From Collybiopsis luxurians FD-317 M1 (Eukaryota > Basidiomycota > Agaricomycetes > Agaricales > Omphalotaceae), in the NCBI GenBank assembly GCA_000827265.1, contig KN834784.1:499923-563922 (forward strand): a stretch of 64,000 bases of DNA, read 5' to 3'. Position 1 is the first letter of the stretch. Each line of letters starts with the position of its first letter. Positions 22,559 to 33,385 of this stretch are shown here, one piece after another. The notes below the pieces were generated by a model. It saw nothing but the letters and a program-made list of their open reading frames with translations, had not been told where the DNA came from and ran no database searches. The position numbers were made by a program, and so were the translations under genes.

Positions 22559-23534
22559 ATGTGTCAGTTCATCTCCTAAGTTCCTCGATTCATTTCCTTC
22601 GCATTGTCACTTACCCCCATCCAACCTCTCCACCGTTCCCCCGGGCCCTTCTTCCCCAATCCCCCCTCCCCCAACCTACCTTACAACCACAAGCAGCAGC
22701 CAAACCGCCCACCTTTGAACGCATCGACAAAGACAACGCCATGCTACTCGTCGTCGACCACCAAATAGGCTTATTCTCCGTCGTCCGAGACTACCAAGCC
22801 GACCAATTCAAAAACAACATCTTCGCGCACGCCGCATTAGGCAAGGTGTTCAACCTTCCCACTATACTTACCACGAGTACCGAACAAGGTACGTACGTCT
22901 CCCAAGCTGCTTTGTTTCGCTACTGTACATACTTCGAATCTTACACTTAACACCTCCGCACCTGTAAATCACTTATTACTCAGGACCCAACGGCCCCCTA
23001 CCAAAAGAAATCATCGAAATGCACCCCAACGCCCCGTTCATCAAACGTCAAGGCGAAGTAAACGCATGGGACAACGAAGATTTCCGCAAGGCAGTCAAAG
23101 CGACTGGTAAAAAACAAGTCATCATGGCTGGTATCACCACCGATGTTCGTACCGCACTCTATAATATCTTTCATCTTTCCCCTCCTTACTGATTCCTTCA
23201 ACCCCCCCACCCCCAACGACGACAGGTCTGCACAACCTTCCTAGCCCTCTCCCTCATCCAAGAAGGCTACACCGTCTTCGCCAACGCCGAAGCTTCTGGA
23301 GCCGCCTCCCAACGAATCGCAGACGACGCCAACGACCGCATGCGCCAAGCAGGCGTGCACGTCTTATCCATGTTCGCCATTGCCTGCGATCTGATGAGAA
23401 ATTGGAACAACACCCCCGGGGCGAAGGAGATGTTCCCCTTCTTTGATAAATATTTCAGCGTTTATGGGATGTTAGCGAGAGGACATGCGGCTGCTGTTGA
23501 AGATGGGGTGGTTTTACCTGGAGAGAGCCAATGA
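22559..23534 (+). CDS. Isochorismatase-family cysteine hydrolase (YcaC-like)
   Basis: The body reads FERIDKDNAMLLVVDHQIGL (near 22716), GPNGPLPKEI after an intron at about 22889-22982, NAWDNEDFRKAVKATGKKQV, then across an intron (about 23144-23225) ITTD/VCTTFLALSLIQEGYTV, and ends at the TGA at 23532. The Asp of VVDHQ, the Lys of TGKK and the Cys of VC form the isochorismatase-type catalytic triad. The pattern is closest to YcaC-like hydrolases, whose substrates are mostly unknown. The 5' end is unsure: the ATG at 22559 soon meets a stop unless a short first exon splices to about 22692, which would give MSAAKPPTFERID; the first in-frame internal ATG is 22741. The gene converges on the formate dehydrogenase gene about 215 bp away. 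Confidence 0.78.
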
Positions 23535-23750
23535 TTGTTCGCTGTATGAAGATTGAAGATCTGTATTGTTTGGGGGTTCTACATATTACAATAATAGAAG
23601 AATGATTCAGACCGAAAATTATTAGTTACTACATTGGCTTCTCGCTTCAATCGAGAATCGAGGGAAGTGGCTACTACGATATAAAACTTCTAACGCTGTC
23701 CGTCTACAAGGAATATTTTCAGTATAAATCGACCACGCAAAGGAAAAAAA

Positions 23751-25299
23751 TTACTCACAAGCCTTGGTAGCCCATGCACCTACGCACGATACAAAGTCAG
23801 ATTAAAGGCCCAAACGCAAGAATCATCAAAATCCCACGTACCAATACCAACAATAACATCCGCAGGATTCTGCTCCTTCCCATCAAAGTAATTTTCCAAA
23901 ATCTTCTTCGTACCAGCGGCATATCGAGCCTGCGCATCCAACGTCGTTCCAGAGTAATGAGGAGTCATACCGTTTCCTCCTCCGAGCGGGTTCTTCATCG
24001 TGCGCCACGGGTGGTCTTTGGGTGCGGGCTGGACGTTCCAAACATCACCGGCATACCCTCTAAGCTGCCCGCTCTTCAGAGCAGCCACAACGGCATCTTG
24101 GTCACAAATCGCACCCCGGGCAGTGTTGACAAGCCACGCTCCGGGTTTAAATTTGGATAAGAGTTTCTCATTGATGAGTCCGCGGGTACCTTCGTGCAGC
24201 GGAGCGTTGACAGTGACGACATCACATTCCGAGACGAATTGCTGTGGGAGGTATAGAAATATAGATAAGATAATCAGTATAATCAGATGAAAATGAGAGG
24301 GGTGTAGCGAGAACACACCTCAATATCCTCAACCCTCCTCGCCTTGACAGCCTGCTCTCTCTCCGCAGGAAGCTGAGTATAATCATAATACAAAAGCTCC
24401 TTACAATCGAACGGAACAAGTCTCTGAAGAACCCGATAACCTATCCTCCCAGCTCCGATAGTTCCAACTACCTTTCCCTCAAGATCGTACGCATTTCGGG
24501 CGATATCAGAGACTTGCCAGTCTCCGCGTTCAATCATTTCGTGCGCAGGTACAAAGTTGCGGACGAGGGCGAGAATGTCCATGACGACGTGTTCTGCGAC
24601 GGAGACGACGTTCGAACCGGTGACCTGAATGCGTGTGAGAGAATCAGAACCGCAAAGAGATGAAATAACGGGTCGGAAGTGGGATGACTCACCTCGAGGA
24701 CTTGAATCTTGTGGTCGACGGCAGCATTAAGGTCGATGTGGTCAGAGCCGACACCAGCCGTTACACAGATCTTCAGGTTCTTTGCCTTCTCCATAACCTC
24801 TCGAGTGAGATATCCTGAGCATAGCTGTTAGACTACGACACAAGAATCATCGAATCCCACGAGCATACCAGGGTGGAAAGGGGTTGTAATGAGAACCTCT
24901 GCATCTGCAATGTGTTTCTGGAAGTCACTGTTGGGTCCTTCTTTGTCGCTCGATACCTTGAATCCGAATCAACATCGTTGAATAATACGTTGATAAGCCG
25001 TAAATCTCACTAGGAGTTGATTATCAGGACTGTATCAGAAGAATGACGATATAAAGTAGCGTACCGATAAGCTCATGTCCTCTTGATGCGAGCCATTTAT
25101 CCAACCCCAACTGCATCGACTCGAGTTAGCTTGCCTAGGAATGGCAACACAGTCACCCTCTTCACCTTGTTCTCAACAGTTCCTAATAATCTAGGCTCCT
25201 GAACGGCGGATTTGAATCCATTGTACAAGATAGCAAGGACCTAATCAACGATGAGAATTAAAGTTGTGACAAGAACAGACGGATATCAGTACCTTCATA
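23751..25299 (-). CDS. FDH: NAD-dependent formate dehydrogenase
   Basis: The start MK at 25297-25299 continues after an intron as [20 protein letters not shown], then [26 protein letters not shown] and [19 protein letters not shown]. The Rossmann motif is [17 protein letters not shown], the catalytic Arg lies in [13 protein letters not shown] and the catalytic His in [19 protein letters not shown]. It ends GAWATKACE at 23751. Length is about 360 residues, as usual for eukaryotic FDH. It oxidises formate to CO2 with NAD+ and in wood- and litter-decay fungi serves formate and oxalate turnover. One splice junction, between HELI and SSDKEGPNS (about 24960-25065), could not be resolved in phase with standard sites; a 17-nt micro-exon near 24990-25010 would restore it. 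Confidence 0.9.
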
Positions 25300-26202
25300 C
25301 TGGCGTTAGAATACTGGAGTGATGAGACAATCAGGTGTAGAACCGAGTGTGATTGAGGAAAGATATTTGAGAAGAGGCTTAGCCTTTTTGTACTCGAAAT
25401 TTCCCTGTGACTTCATAGTTTCATTAAGTTGTAGTCTGCCAGATAAATGGCCCGAATTTGAGTGTACAGCGCACGGGACGGTGCGGGAGTGAGGACATGT
25501 GAGCAAGTTGTTTCTATTTTGGGCGAAAGGTTCCGAGTCTTCCGAGATGATGGCATCAAGGTTCCGGGACGTCCCGCCCATGCGCATCGGGTCGCTTTGG
25601 GTTCATACGCTCAACGTCGGGTTGCTCCGAGGGTCCTCAACTTGCCAGCCTAAGATCGCGGCTCAAATATGTGCACGTTTCGTAAACCCCTTTGGCATGT
25701 CCGACCGCAGCGTTGCAGGCGTTTTGTTGACTGCGACGGGAAGGCTCGGGTCAAGTCCCTGGGATTCTGAAAGGGCGTTTCTACTTTGAGCCATTGGCCA
25801 GCTAGTCGTACTGCCAGACATCCCGAGTATCTTGTTAGGACTCATGCTGGAATACTGCGTATTTTCCAATACGTCCCGAAATTTTACATTTCATCCAAGA
25901 GCTGCTTCGCACAGGTCGAAATCAACCTATAGTATCTCAATCTCCATACATGTAAGTACGAGATTCGAGTGAAAGTTGCGTGGAAGGCCTGGGCGCCTAT
26001 TTGCCTTTTTCCTTGTTTAGAATACAGCACTCGTGATTCTCAGTCGCCTCGAGAGGTTCGCAGGTTCGCCCTAAGACTGGAACATATAGAAAAGGTCACT
26101 TCAACAAAGGGCCCATTATAGGCAGAATAAGTACATAAAATCAATTACATGCTCTACTGGAAATCAAGTATCCATCGGAGGCTTGACCTATTAGCACCTC
26201 TC
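25300..26202. other. Intergenic, no supported gene
   Basis: Upstream region of the formate dehydrogenase gene and downstream region of the serine hydrolase gene. Only short frames without family resemblance. Confidence 0.4.
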
Positions 26203-27378
26203 TTACATAGGTGCGGGACTAGCAGAATGTGAAGCAGCAGGCGTTGACTCGGAGGAATTCGAATTCGAGTCCGTGGAACTGACTTCCGGAGATGATATCT
26301 CATTATCCATCGGATCCTTGAGCCACGCCGCGATAAACTTGCGCCAAGGGGTCTTTGAAGGAACAAAATGACCTGTGTAGTAGAACAACGATCGATGAGC
26401 AAGATACGAAAACACAGTCAAAGCTTATAGTAAAGATGAATGGCACACCGCCGTCGTGGGTTTCTATTCTCCGATTTGGTGTTATTTCTGTTAATCGCTT
26501 AGCAATGGCCAAGGGAACGATGGGATCGTTTAGGCCACATATGTGAAGGGTTCGAGTCTTAAGTTCCGAAGTGGGAGAGAGAATAGCTGAGGCTGGGAGA
26601 AACGTAGGGAGAAATCCTGCGGCGCAAACACAGAATGATCTTTTGTGAGTGTCAATCAGAGCATTTACGAGGTTCAAATGAGCATATGGACATACGCTGG
26701 TGGATGCGGTGGCTGGCCATCTATAAGAAAATCTGAATACTTCGAAGAGTCTTCAAGTAACGCCGCAAGGACCGCCGCCATGACTGCACCTTGGCTATAG
26801 CGGTCGATTATTCAAAGAAATGAAGACAGCAGCAGGGTTCATCAGTGACACGTACCTAAAACCGAAAAAGCCATCGAATTGTTTGCCTTCTTCGCTTGCT
26901 TCCTTCAACACACCTCTCAAGAAAATCAAGGAATCCTCCATCCCTATAGGAACATTCTTTTCTTTATCAGCAAACTTCCACCATCCTCGTAACACAGCGT
27001 TCGGATCCTCTGGGTTTGAGTTTGCTTCAGGTTCTGTCGGCTCGTCGTCAAACAGATCCTTAGCTTGAAGTACATGCGGAGCATCAATGAATACTAGCAT
27101 CAGGCAGACGTCAATATCCGACTACTTTCGGTTGATACGAAGAGAAGAGGACGCACCGAATTCGACAGTGCTCTTGCACTGTTTCCTTAAAGTAGATAGC
27201 TGTTCCATACATCGTCAGGTAAGATTTAAATGACAAAAGAGGGGGAGATGCCTACTCTTTTACTGAAAATGTACCCGTTCGATCCATACCTAACCAAGCT
27301 GTATGATACAACAACGAAAATCGTGCGAGTACCTTACCCATGAAGGACTAGAACCCGTTTAACTGTAGTCGAAGCCAT
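26203..27378 (-). CDS. FSH1-type serine hydrolase (alpha/beta hydrolase)
   Basis: The start is the ATG at 27376-27378 (MASTTVKRVLVLHG). The next exons give FIDAPHVLQAKDLF, GWWKFAD and FDGFFGF/SQGAVMAAVLAALL, where the nucleophile Ser is built by splicing across about 26854-26793 (GFSQG). LHICGLNDPIVPL supplies the Asp and HDGG/HFVPSK the His, split by an intron near 26445-26375. It ends with a Ser-rich tail SPAPM at 26203. The Ser-Asp-His triad and the order of motifs match the FSH1/OVCA2 family of small cytosolic hydrolases. The substrate is unknown; some fungal members release or trim polyketide products, but no such cluster is visible here. Confidence 0.82.
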
Positions 27379-27399
27379 CGTGTAGCAATGGACGAGACA

Positions 27400-28090
27400 G
27401 AAGACTCACTATAAATACTCACCTACTAGATCCGAGTCAACTCGACTCAGTGAGAAGTGGCTTTGTAATTTGCTGGGACTATACTTGGCGTTGGGCCACG
27501 GCAGTGCCGCCACCGCAGCTCGAAACTTGTTCGCCCATGAACGTCGTTTGTGCAATGTGCAGTATCCCCCCAGTTTAGTAGGTAACATGCTCGCAGAATG
27601 AGGTACGATAAAACTCTGGCGGAACAATCAACCGGGTTATTTGTCGAGGTTGACAACTAGTCAGTACTCATCGCTTTAATTGTAAGCAGTCGTAGATCAT
27701 GTCGAGGACCTATCGGGTTGGTAGTAATTTTTTGAATGTTCATATTAACCCCTTTCCCTGTTTAAAATCTGTGCATCACAGGTGTTATTTCTTTGCTGGT
27801 TGTTGTAGATATCCTTTGGCGTTTTGATTTTTGTGGAATTTACGACCTCGTTTAGTGGGTCTGTGACTTCCAAAATCGGACATCTTCTAAGTAGATAAGC
27901 GGAAGTCTGGCAGAAAATCAACGGTAGTCGGCGAAGGAACATTCAGCAGGGAAAGGTTTAGTGCCTGAACAGCAAGTTTCCTTTATGGCTGCGGTTGCAC
28001 AGAAACCAATGAACTTGAGGACAACAAATTACATTTACAACAGCTACTTTTTTTTAGGACTTTGTCCGAAGAAACCCTGCTGAATTTCAT
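27400..28090. other. Intergenic, no supported gene
   Basis: Upstream of the serine hydrolase and downstream of the membrane-protein gene. No recognisable coding frame, RNA gene or repeat seen. Confidence 0.4.
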
Positions 28091-29413
28091 TCACTCATTC
28101 AATGATGTAGATGTATCCCATGGTGCCTCCCATGCTGTTAAATCTTCTACGGTGGTAAGTTCTACTTGATTGCTTGATTTAGACAATGAAGGTGGCACCC
28201 CATCGGATGTAGAAAGGGCCTGCAGGTGGAGAATTGTTCGGGTACACTGAAATTCAATCAGGTATAGAGAATATAGGAGCGTAAATTGATGTACCGCAGC
28301 GGAAATAAATGTCATTAAAAGTCTTTCACCGATATAAGATTTGGGTATGCGAAATATAAGGAGATGACTGACGGAAAAATGAAAATGACTGGTGTTCCCC
28401 TCTTGAAAACTCCGACACCAATCGAAATCATCGCCACTACAAGCAGCGTTACTCTGGGAAACTGTGCGCGAGAAGTAGCAAGGGTTAGCACGATACCTAG
28501 GATGCCTGCGAAGACCTTCAATCCATCTCGATTTAGTACGGGTAATAATGTGGGTCGAAACAATGTGAGGGAACGAAAATCCCAAATTGTACGTTTCCAG
28601 GCTAGTCCATGTAGAGTGAGTTGAATCACCGATTCTCCGCCGCTGCATTTTCGTCAGAGTTTTCATTCCTATCGCGTACCAATAAAGGCCTTACACGAGA
28701 ATCAGGATGCGACTTTGCCATCCATCAGCCGAAAACATTACAGGGAGGCAAAGTCCGTCAAACTTGATTTTTGAGCCAGTGAATCGTAACACTATACCCA
28801 CAGTCGGCCCAACAAATCCCATTATAATCAGGACTAGAAGAGATACACCAACGAGAAGACTTTGGTTGTAGAGAGCGAATACTTTGAAGGAAACCCATCA
28901 GTCAGGTATTGAGAACACAAGCAAAAATGAGACCTCGAAGCATGAGGACTAAATGCAACACGAGCAGCATGCATTGACAGGACACGATGCGAAACAGAAG
29001 CAAAGATATGCAAAGTAGTTCCGGGATTGGCTCGTGTCTACCAGTTTTAGCACTCATGACGGATATCAGAACGATGTCTACACTAATACTTTCAAGTTTA
29101 GTTTGCGCTACAGGGAGGCTAAGTTTACTCACATCTGAATTACAACTGCCAGATAACGGGCCAAAATAAAGAGAACCCGTACAAGGGTCAGTTGAAAAGG
29201 TCTCCTAAGAAACGTATGAGGTTTCACCAAAAGGACAAGGGGAAGATTCACTCGCCTCCACACGTACTCCAGCTCTTGCCTTCTCGTCGATATGATATCA
29301 CATCCAGTGAGGAACAGCCCTAATACTTCGAATCTATCAATATATGTATATCGTTCTAGCCACCCAAAAGGCTACGTTTCACACTTACCTGATGCAACCA
29401 GTCTGGCCTCCAT
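28091..29413 (-). CDS. Multi-pass membrane protein, DUF6533-like
   Basis: A plausible model starts at the ATG at 29411-29413 (MEARLVAS). It splices a short intron of about 33 nt to RYTYIDRFEVLGLFLTGCD, then IISTRRQELEYVWRRV and LVRVLFILARYLAVVIQM, which fits the N-terminal region of basidiomycete DUF6533 proteins. Further hydrophobic exons are KVFALYNQSLLVGVSLLVLI with GFVGPTVGIVLRF (near 28760-28880) and VFAGILGIVLTLATSRAQF (near 28480-28540). The hydrophilic C-terminus ends at 28091 (LTAWEAPWDTSTSLNE). A TATA-like CTTATAAGC lies about 60 bp upstream of the ATG. These proteins are predicted seven-helix membrane proteins of unknown role, expanded in mushrooms. Exon borders in the middle are uncertain, and the 33-nt intron is unusually short. 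Confidence 0.55.
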
Positions 29414-29419
29414 TCAAGG

Positions 29420-30091
29420 CAATATCAAAGTCCGAGGGTCCCGAAAGAACGATAACTTGAATGAAGCTGCTTATAAGTGCGCAGCGCGCGCGAATACACT
29501 ACAAGAATCAGGGACGACTGACATGGATTGTGTTCGGTTGAAATACCTGAATACCATTATTAAGGTTCGGTAACTTCAGTCATCGCTCATTATGTACTTA
29601 CATATGTACATATGCGTTTAACGGTTCCAAAGTTGATGGGTTACATCAAGCATTGACTGGAAAGTTCAGCCACACATTCAATGATTCATTACGCCATTTG
29701 AGTCAACATCCTTCTCTGAATTTCGCTGACTACATATGCAGGTATACCATGAAGTCGGATAAGTTTAAGAATTTTCGTAAGGTCCAGAGTCTGGTGAGGT
29801 GGCTTGGGGTATAAAGCCTGGTCCTCGAGTCGATTGCGAGTCAATGGTGAATGTGGATGGTGAATGCCAATGTGTAAAAGGCGGCCAAAGTTCTGAATGG
29901 TGGGAAAATCAAGTGTGGAAAGAAAAAGAAAAACCCTGAAAACGAAGGGCGTTTATTTTGGCGCTTATCTCACCCCACTCCACAAGCTTCTCTTTCCTGA
30001 GTCTCCCTGTTAATTTAGACCATTCTTCTTCACCTACGTGCTCGAAATCTGAAATTGACCGTTTGAATTGGCTCTGAAATTTTTGACCGTC
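29420..30091. other. Intergenic between divergent genes; promoter of the MFS gene
   Basis: No coding frame. A pyrimidine-rich tract (about 29970-30035) just before the transporter start is typical of fungal promoters and transcription start regions. Confidence 0.4.
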
Positions 30092-32053
30092 ATGAATGTC
30101 GCTCTAGACACAACCTTGGAAACCATCGAGTTAGCTATCCAGACCCCATTGCCTCCTTCGAGCTCTACACTATCCGTCCCTTCATCTTCTCGCGATCATT
30201 CATCGGACGCAACTCCTACGAACAGGAACCAATCTTCCCTTCCCCCAATGGACAAGGGTTTTCACGCCTGGTCTTTCGTATGTATTTCATCCTTTGCGCA
30301 GTTTCCCTTTCGCATTTCATCTTTCAGCGGCATCTAGTTGATTGCAGCCTTTGTCGTACAAGCAGTTGTCTGGGGCTTCCCGACCTCATCTGGCATCTTT
30401 CTGAAAGGTCACTTCCTTCCTCTTTCTCCCCGTGTTCAAAACTTTCTTGAATGTAGGAAATGTATTTAGTCTATCTAAATGACTCAACCTACGCCTCTCA
30501 GGCTAATGCGGCACAGCTCCTTCCGCTGATTGGTCCGGTGGGAACAGGTATTATTTACTGCTCGGGTAAGGGCCGCATGCATCATACTTCGTCAATATTG
30601 GCTGATAGCCTTCCGCACCCAAGGACCTTTTATAAATCCTGTCATTACCAGGTATCCGCGTCACAAACAAACTTCTCTATATATCGGCGCGATTCTTTGT
30701 TTTGCATCTCTGTTTTTGGCTAGTTACACAACCAAGGTACCGACTGCGCGATGACAACGTTACTTTTTGCCTCATCTTTCCAATCAGATCACACTGCTAA
30801 TCGCGCTGCTAGGCGCTCTCTACGCTATTGGAGGATGTAAATACAAATCATCGTTCGGTTAAAAATTGTCTGAGCCAAGTTTTCTCTTCGTGTTTAGCTC
30901 TTCTCTACTTCCCCTGCCTCTCCTACCTGTCTGAGTGGTTCAATGCCAAGCGTGGTTTTGCTAGCGGAGCAATCTTTGCTGGTACTGCGGTTGGAGGAGT
31001 TTTATTGCCCCTCATTCTCCCTCCCCTGCTGTCAGCTTATGGCCCGCCCAAAACTCTACGCATTTTATCCATCGCTACGACTGCCCTCCTTGTTCCTTTG
31101 CTTCCATTTATTAAAGGCCGCCTGCCAGTATCCCGTAATCGCGCTCATGCACCTGCGCCGCGAGGGCAAGGAAATAGGAAATGGCTAAAGAGTAGATCTT
31201 TCTGGGTTCTGTTGATCGCCAATACGTTCCAAGGGTTCGGTTATTTTGTCCCAATCGTCTGGCTTCCTAGTAAGTTGCATTTATTGCTTTTGATATTTCA
31301 TTTTAAATCATCTATTTTGTATAGCATTTGCTGGCGAGCTGCATTTGAATGGAACGGCGTCTTCGATCGCACTCATCTTGCTCAATTGTAGTTATTCTTT
31401 GAATTTGTGCAAATCACGATTCTACTTACCTCTCTGCAGTCGGGTCCCTCCTAGGTCGACTCTCAATGGGCTATCTTTCCGATAAAGTGAATCCATGGCT
31501 CTTAGCTTTTTTGACATTGATATCAACTTCCGTTGCTACGTTCATCCTCTGGGGAGTTTTATCGTACAACCTTGTCGGACTGTTATCTTTTGGTATGGTT
31601 TATGGGACTTTCGCTGGCGGATGGTCAAGCTCGTGGACTGGCTTTATGAAGCCACTAGCCGGTAAATCCTTTTTCTCTTGCTTAAGTCGTCGTCCTCACG
31701 TACTGAATGTGCGTGAAATCTTTGATCGTTAATCTTTAGCTAACGATCCAAATTTGTCCACGACTCTCTTCGGAGTCCTCTTATTCTCCCGTGGAATGGG
31801 TAATATATTCTCAACACCCATTTCTTCAGCCCTATCAGGCTCTTCGAACTCTACTTCGACTCCCTCTTCGATGAACAATCTTGACGATCATCTTGGTTTC
31901 CACGTAGGCGGAGGGAAGTTTGAAAAAATGATTCTATATGTTGGGGGGTGTTTCGCTGGAGCGGCGTTGATTGCCTTATTAGGATGGAGTGCAGATGTTA
32001 TGCAACGAGTGAGAAGCGAACCGGAACGACGTCATGTGGCGAGAGAGCAGTAG
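30092..32053 (+). CDS. MFS transporter, monocarboxylate-permease type
   Basis: The start at 30092 gives MNVALDTTLETIELAI and a Ser/Pro-rich cytosolic head. After an intron (acceptor near 30338) it reads LIAAFVVQAVVWGFPTSSG (helix 1). Later exons: NAAQLLPLIGPVGTGI, then ITRYPRHKQTSLYIGAILC, YLSEWFNAKRGFASGAIFAG, FWVLLIANTFQGFGYFVPIV, GSLLGRLSMGYLSDKVNPW and FGVLLFSRGMGNIFSTPIS. It ends at the TAG at 32051-32053. The motif layout is that of fungal monocarboxylate transporter-like MFS proteins (12 helices, plasma membrane). Substrate unknown. About eight introns, and every joint checked kept frame. Confidence 0.82.
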
Positions 32054-33202
32054 CCATTAACGGTTTGAGACCAAGAACTGATAGTTTCATTCATTGTTCT
32101 AACAATTTCTTAGGACGTACATAGGTAAGGTAATACATGTATTATAAGCAAACTTTGTATTCTGGATATTAGGATGAGGATGCAGGGATGCTAGGCGAGC
32201 GGCGTCACCTGGCGTCACCGGTACATACCGTTATGTCGGAGATGACGCTTTATGCCAGTGGCCGGTGACAAGTTCTGTTTATCCGGACAGGAGGAACTAA
32301 CTCTCCATTTTTCAACGAGATTATTTATATGAGTTGCGAGATGTACCGTACAAGTTGGTCATGACTTGGTTACAATTTATAAACAGGTATTGCTTCCTTG
32401 ACCTCCGATGAGTTCTGCAGTCTTTTCATAGTACACCCTTTCCGACCGCACCTCCTGTGAATGCAAATTGATTATTTCAAGGCGTTGGACCAGTGTGCGC
32501 GCCTCTGTAGGCTGTTTGAATGGAAATTCGTGCAAACAATTACGTTCGGCTTGGGGTGCTTTGAAGAGTAAATAGACTGATCGATGAAAAGCACACGATT
32601 TTGGTTGGAGTTGAATTTGGTTTGGCCTCGTTGCGATCCTCGAGGTCAGCTAGCATTTAGCTAGCATTTAAAGACTAATTATATGGCGTCTGTGGTTGTA
32701 ATCTGATGGTCATGTAGATTGGCGCTGGCGCTTATTATTGCCGCGGGTCCCGGAGAACCTTGGGATTTTTCTCTTTAAACTACGCAAATGGTCCACACGC
32801 GATTCGAGCAAGCTCGTCTGTTTGCACGCCCTTCTTTATGATCGAGGAGGAATTGTACTCAGTCTTTGTCGGGCCAGACCCTACGTTCTGTGAGAAGGCA
32901 AGTAGGTACGTTGTTCCAGGCTCCAATCGAACCAATCAGCTGACACCAGCCCTTGATATTCTGCGAGCGCCTATATTCTATATATATGAACGATCATCGA
33001 TCGATACCGAAAATGCACGGTAGGCAGGTGGTTGAGGAATTGAACCTCCCTGACTTAGTATAGTTGTTCTAAATATCGTCTCCCGATTCTCAAGGCCGAT
33101 TTCTAAGCAGTTTGGGTTGACATGACCCTTTTCTCTCATCGAAGCGCCCAGCTGTACTCGGGTTTTACATGGCACGTAATTGCACACTACGCTACCTTTC
33201 AT
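32054..33202. other. Intergenic; boundary between gene-rich and transposon-rich DNA
   Basis: No gene supported. Small direct repeats occur (GGCGTCACC twice near 32200; TAGCATTTA twice near 32650). The sequence up to about 33200 has normal CpG; the transposon block begins at 33203. Confidence 0.4.
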
Positions 33203-33378
33203 TATTGTAGATAGTAGGTTATGTAGTAGATAAAGATAATAATATTTGTTAGCTCTTGCTCGAGCTTTTATATCCAGGTACAATGTATCTAGAATGTTCT
33301 ATAAACTACGAAGTGAGAAGTGTAGAGAAGATGGAAGAACCTTCGGTTTACTTCCTGCATATTTTACAAACCACAACA
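33203..33378 (-). repeat. copia-1 3' LTR (full length, about 176 bp)
   Basis: Begins (plus) TATTGTAGATAGTAGG and ends CCACAACA next to the polypurine tract. The first 80 bp recur at 37731-37815. Confidence 0.8.
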
Positions 33379-33385
33379 CTCCCCC

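Noticed and set aside
33020..33100. tRNA-like B box (GGTTCAATTCC on the minus strand)
   Set aside because: No matching acceptor or anticodon stem could be folded around it.
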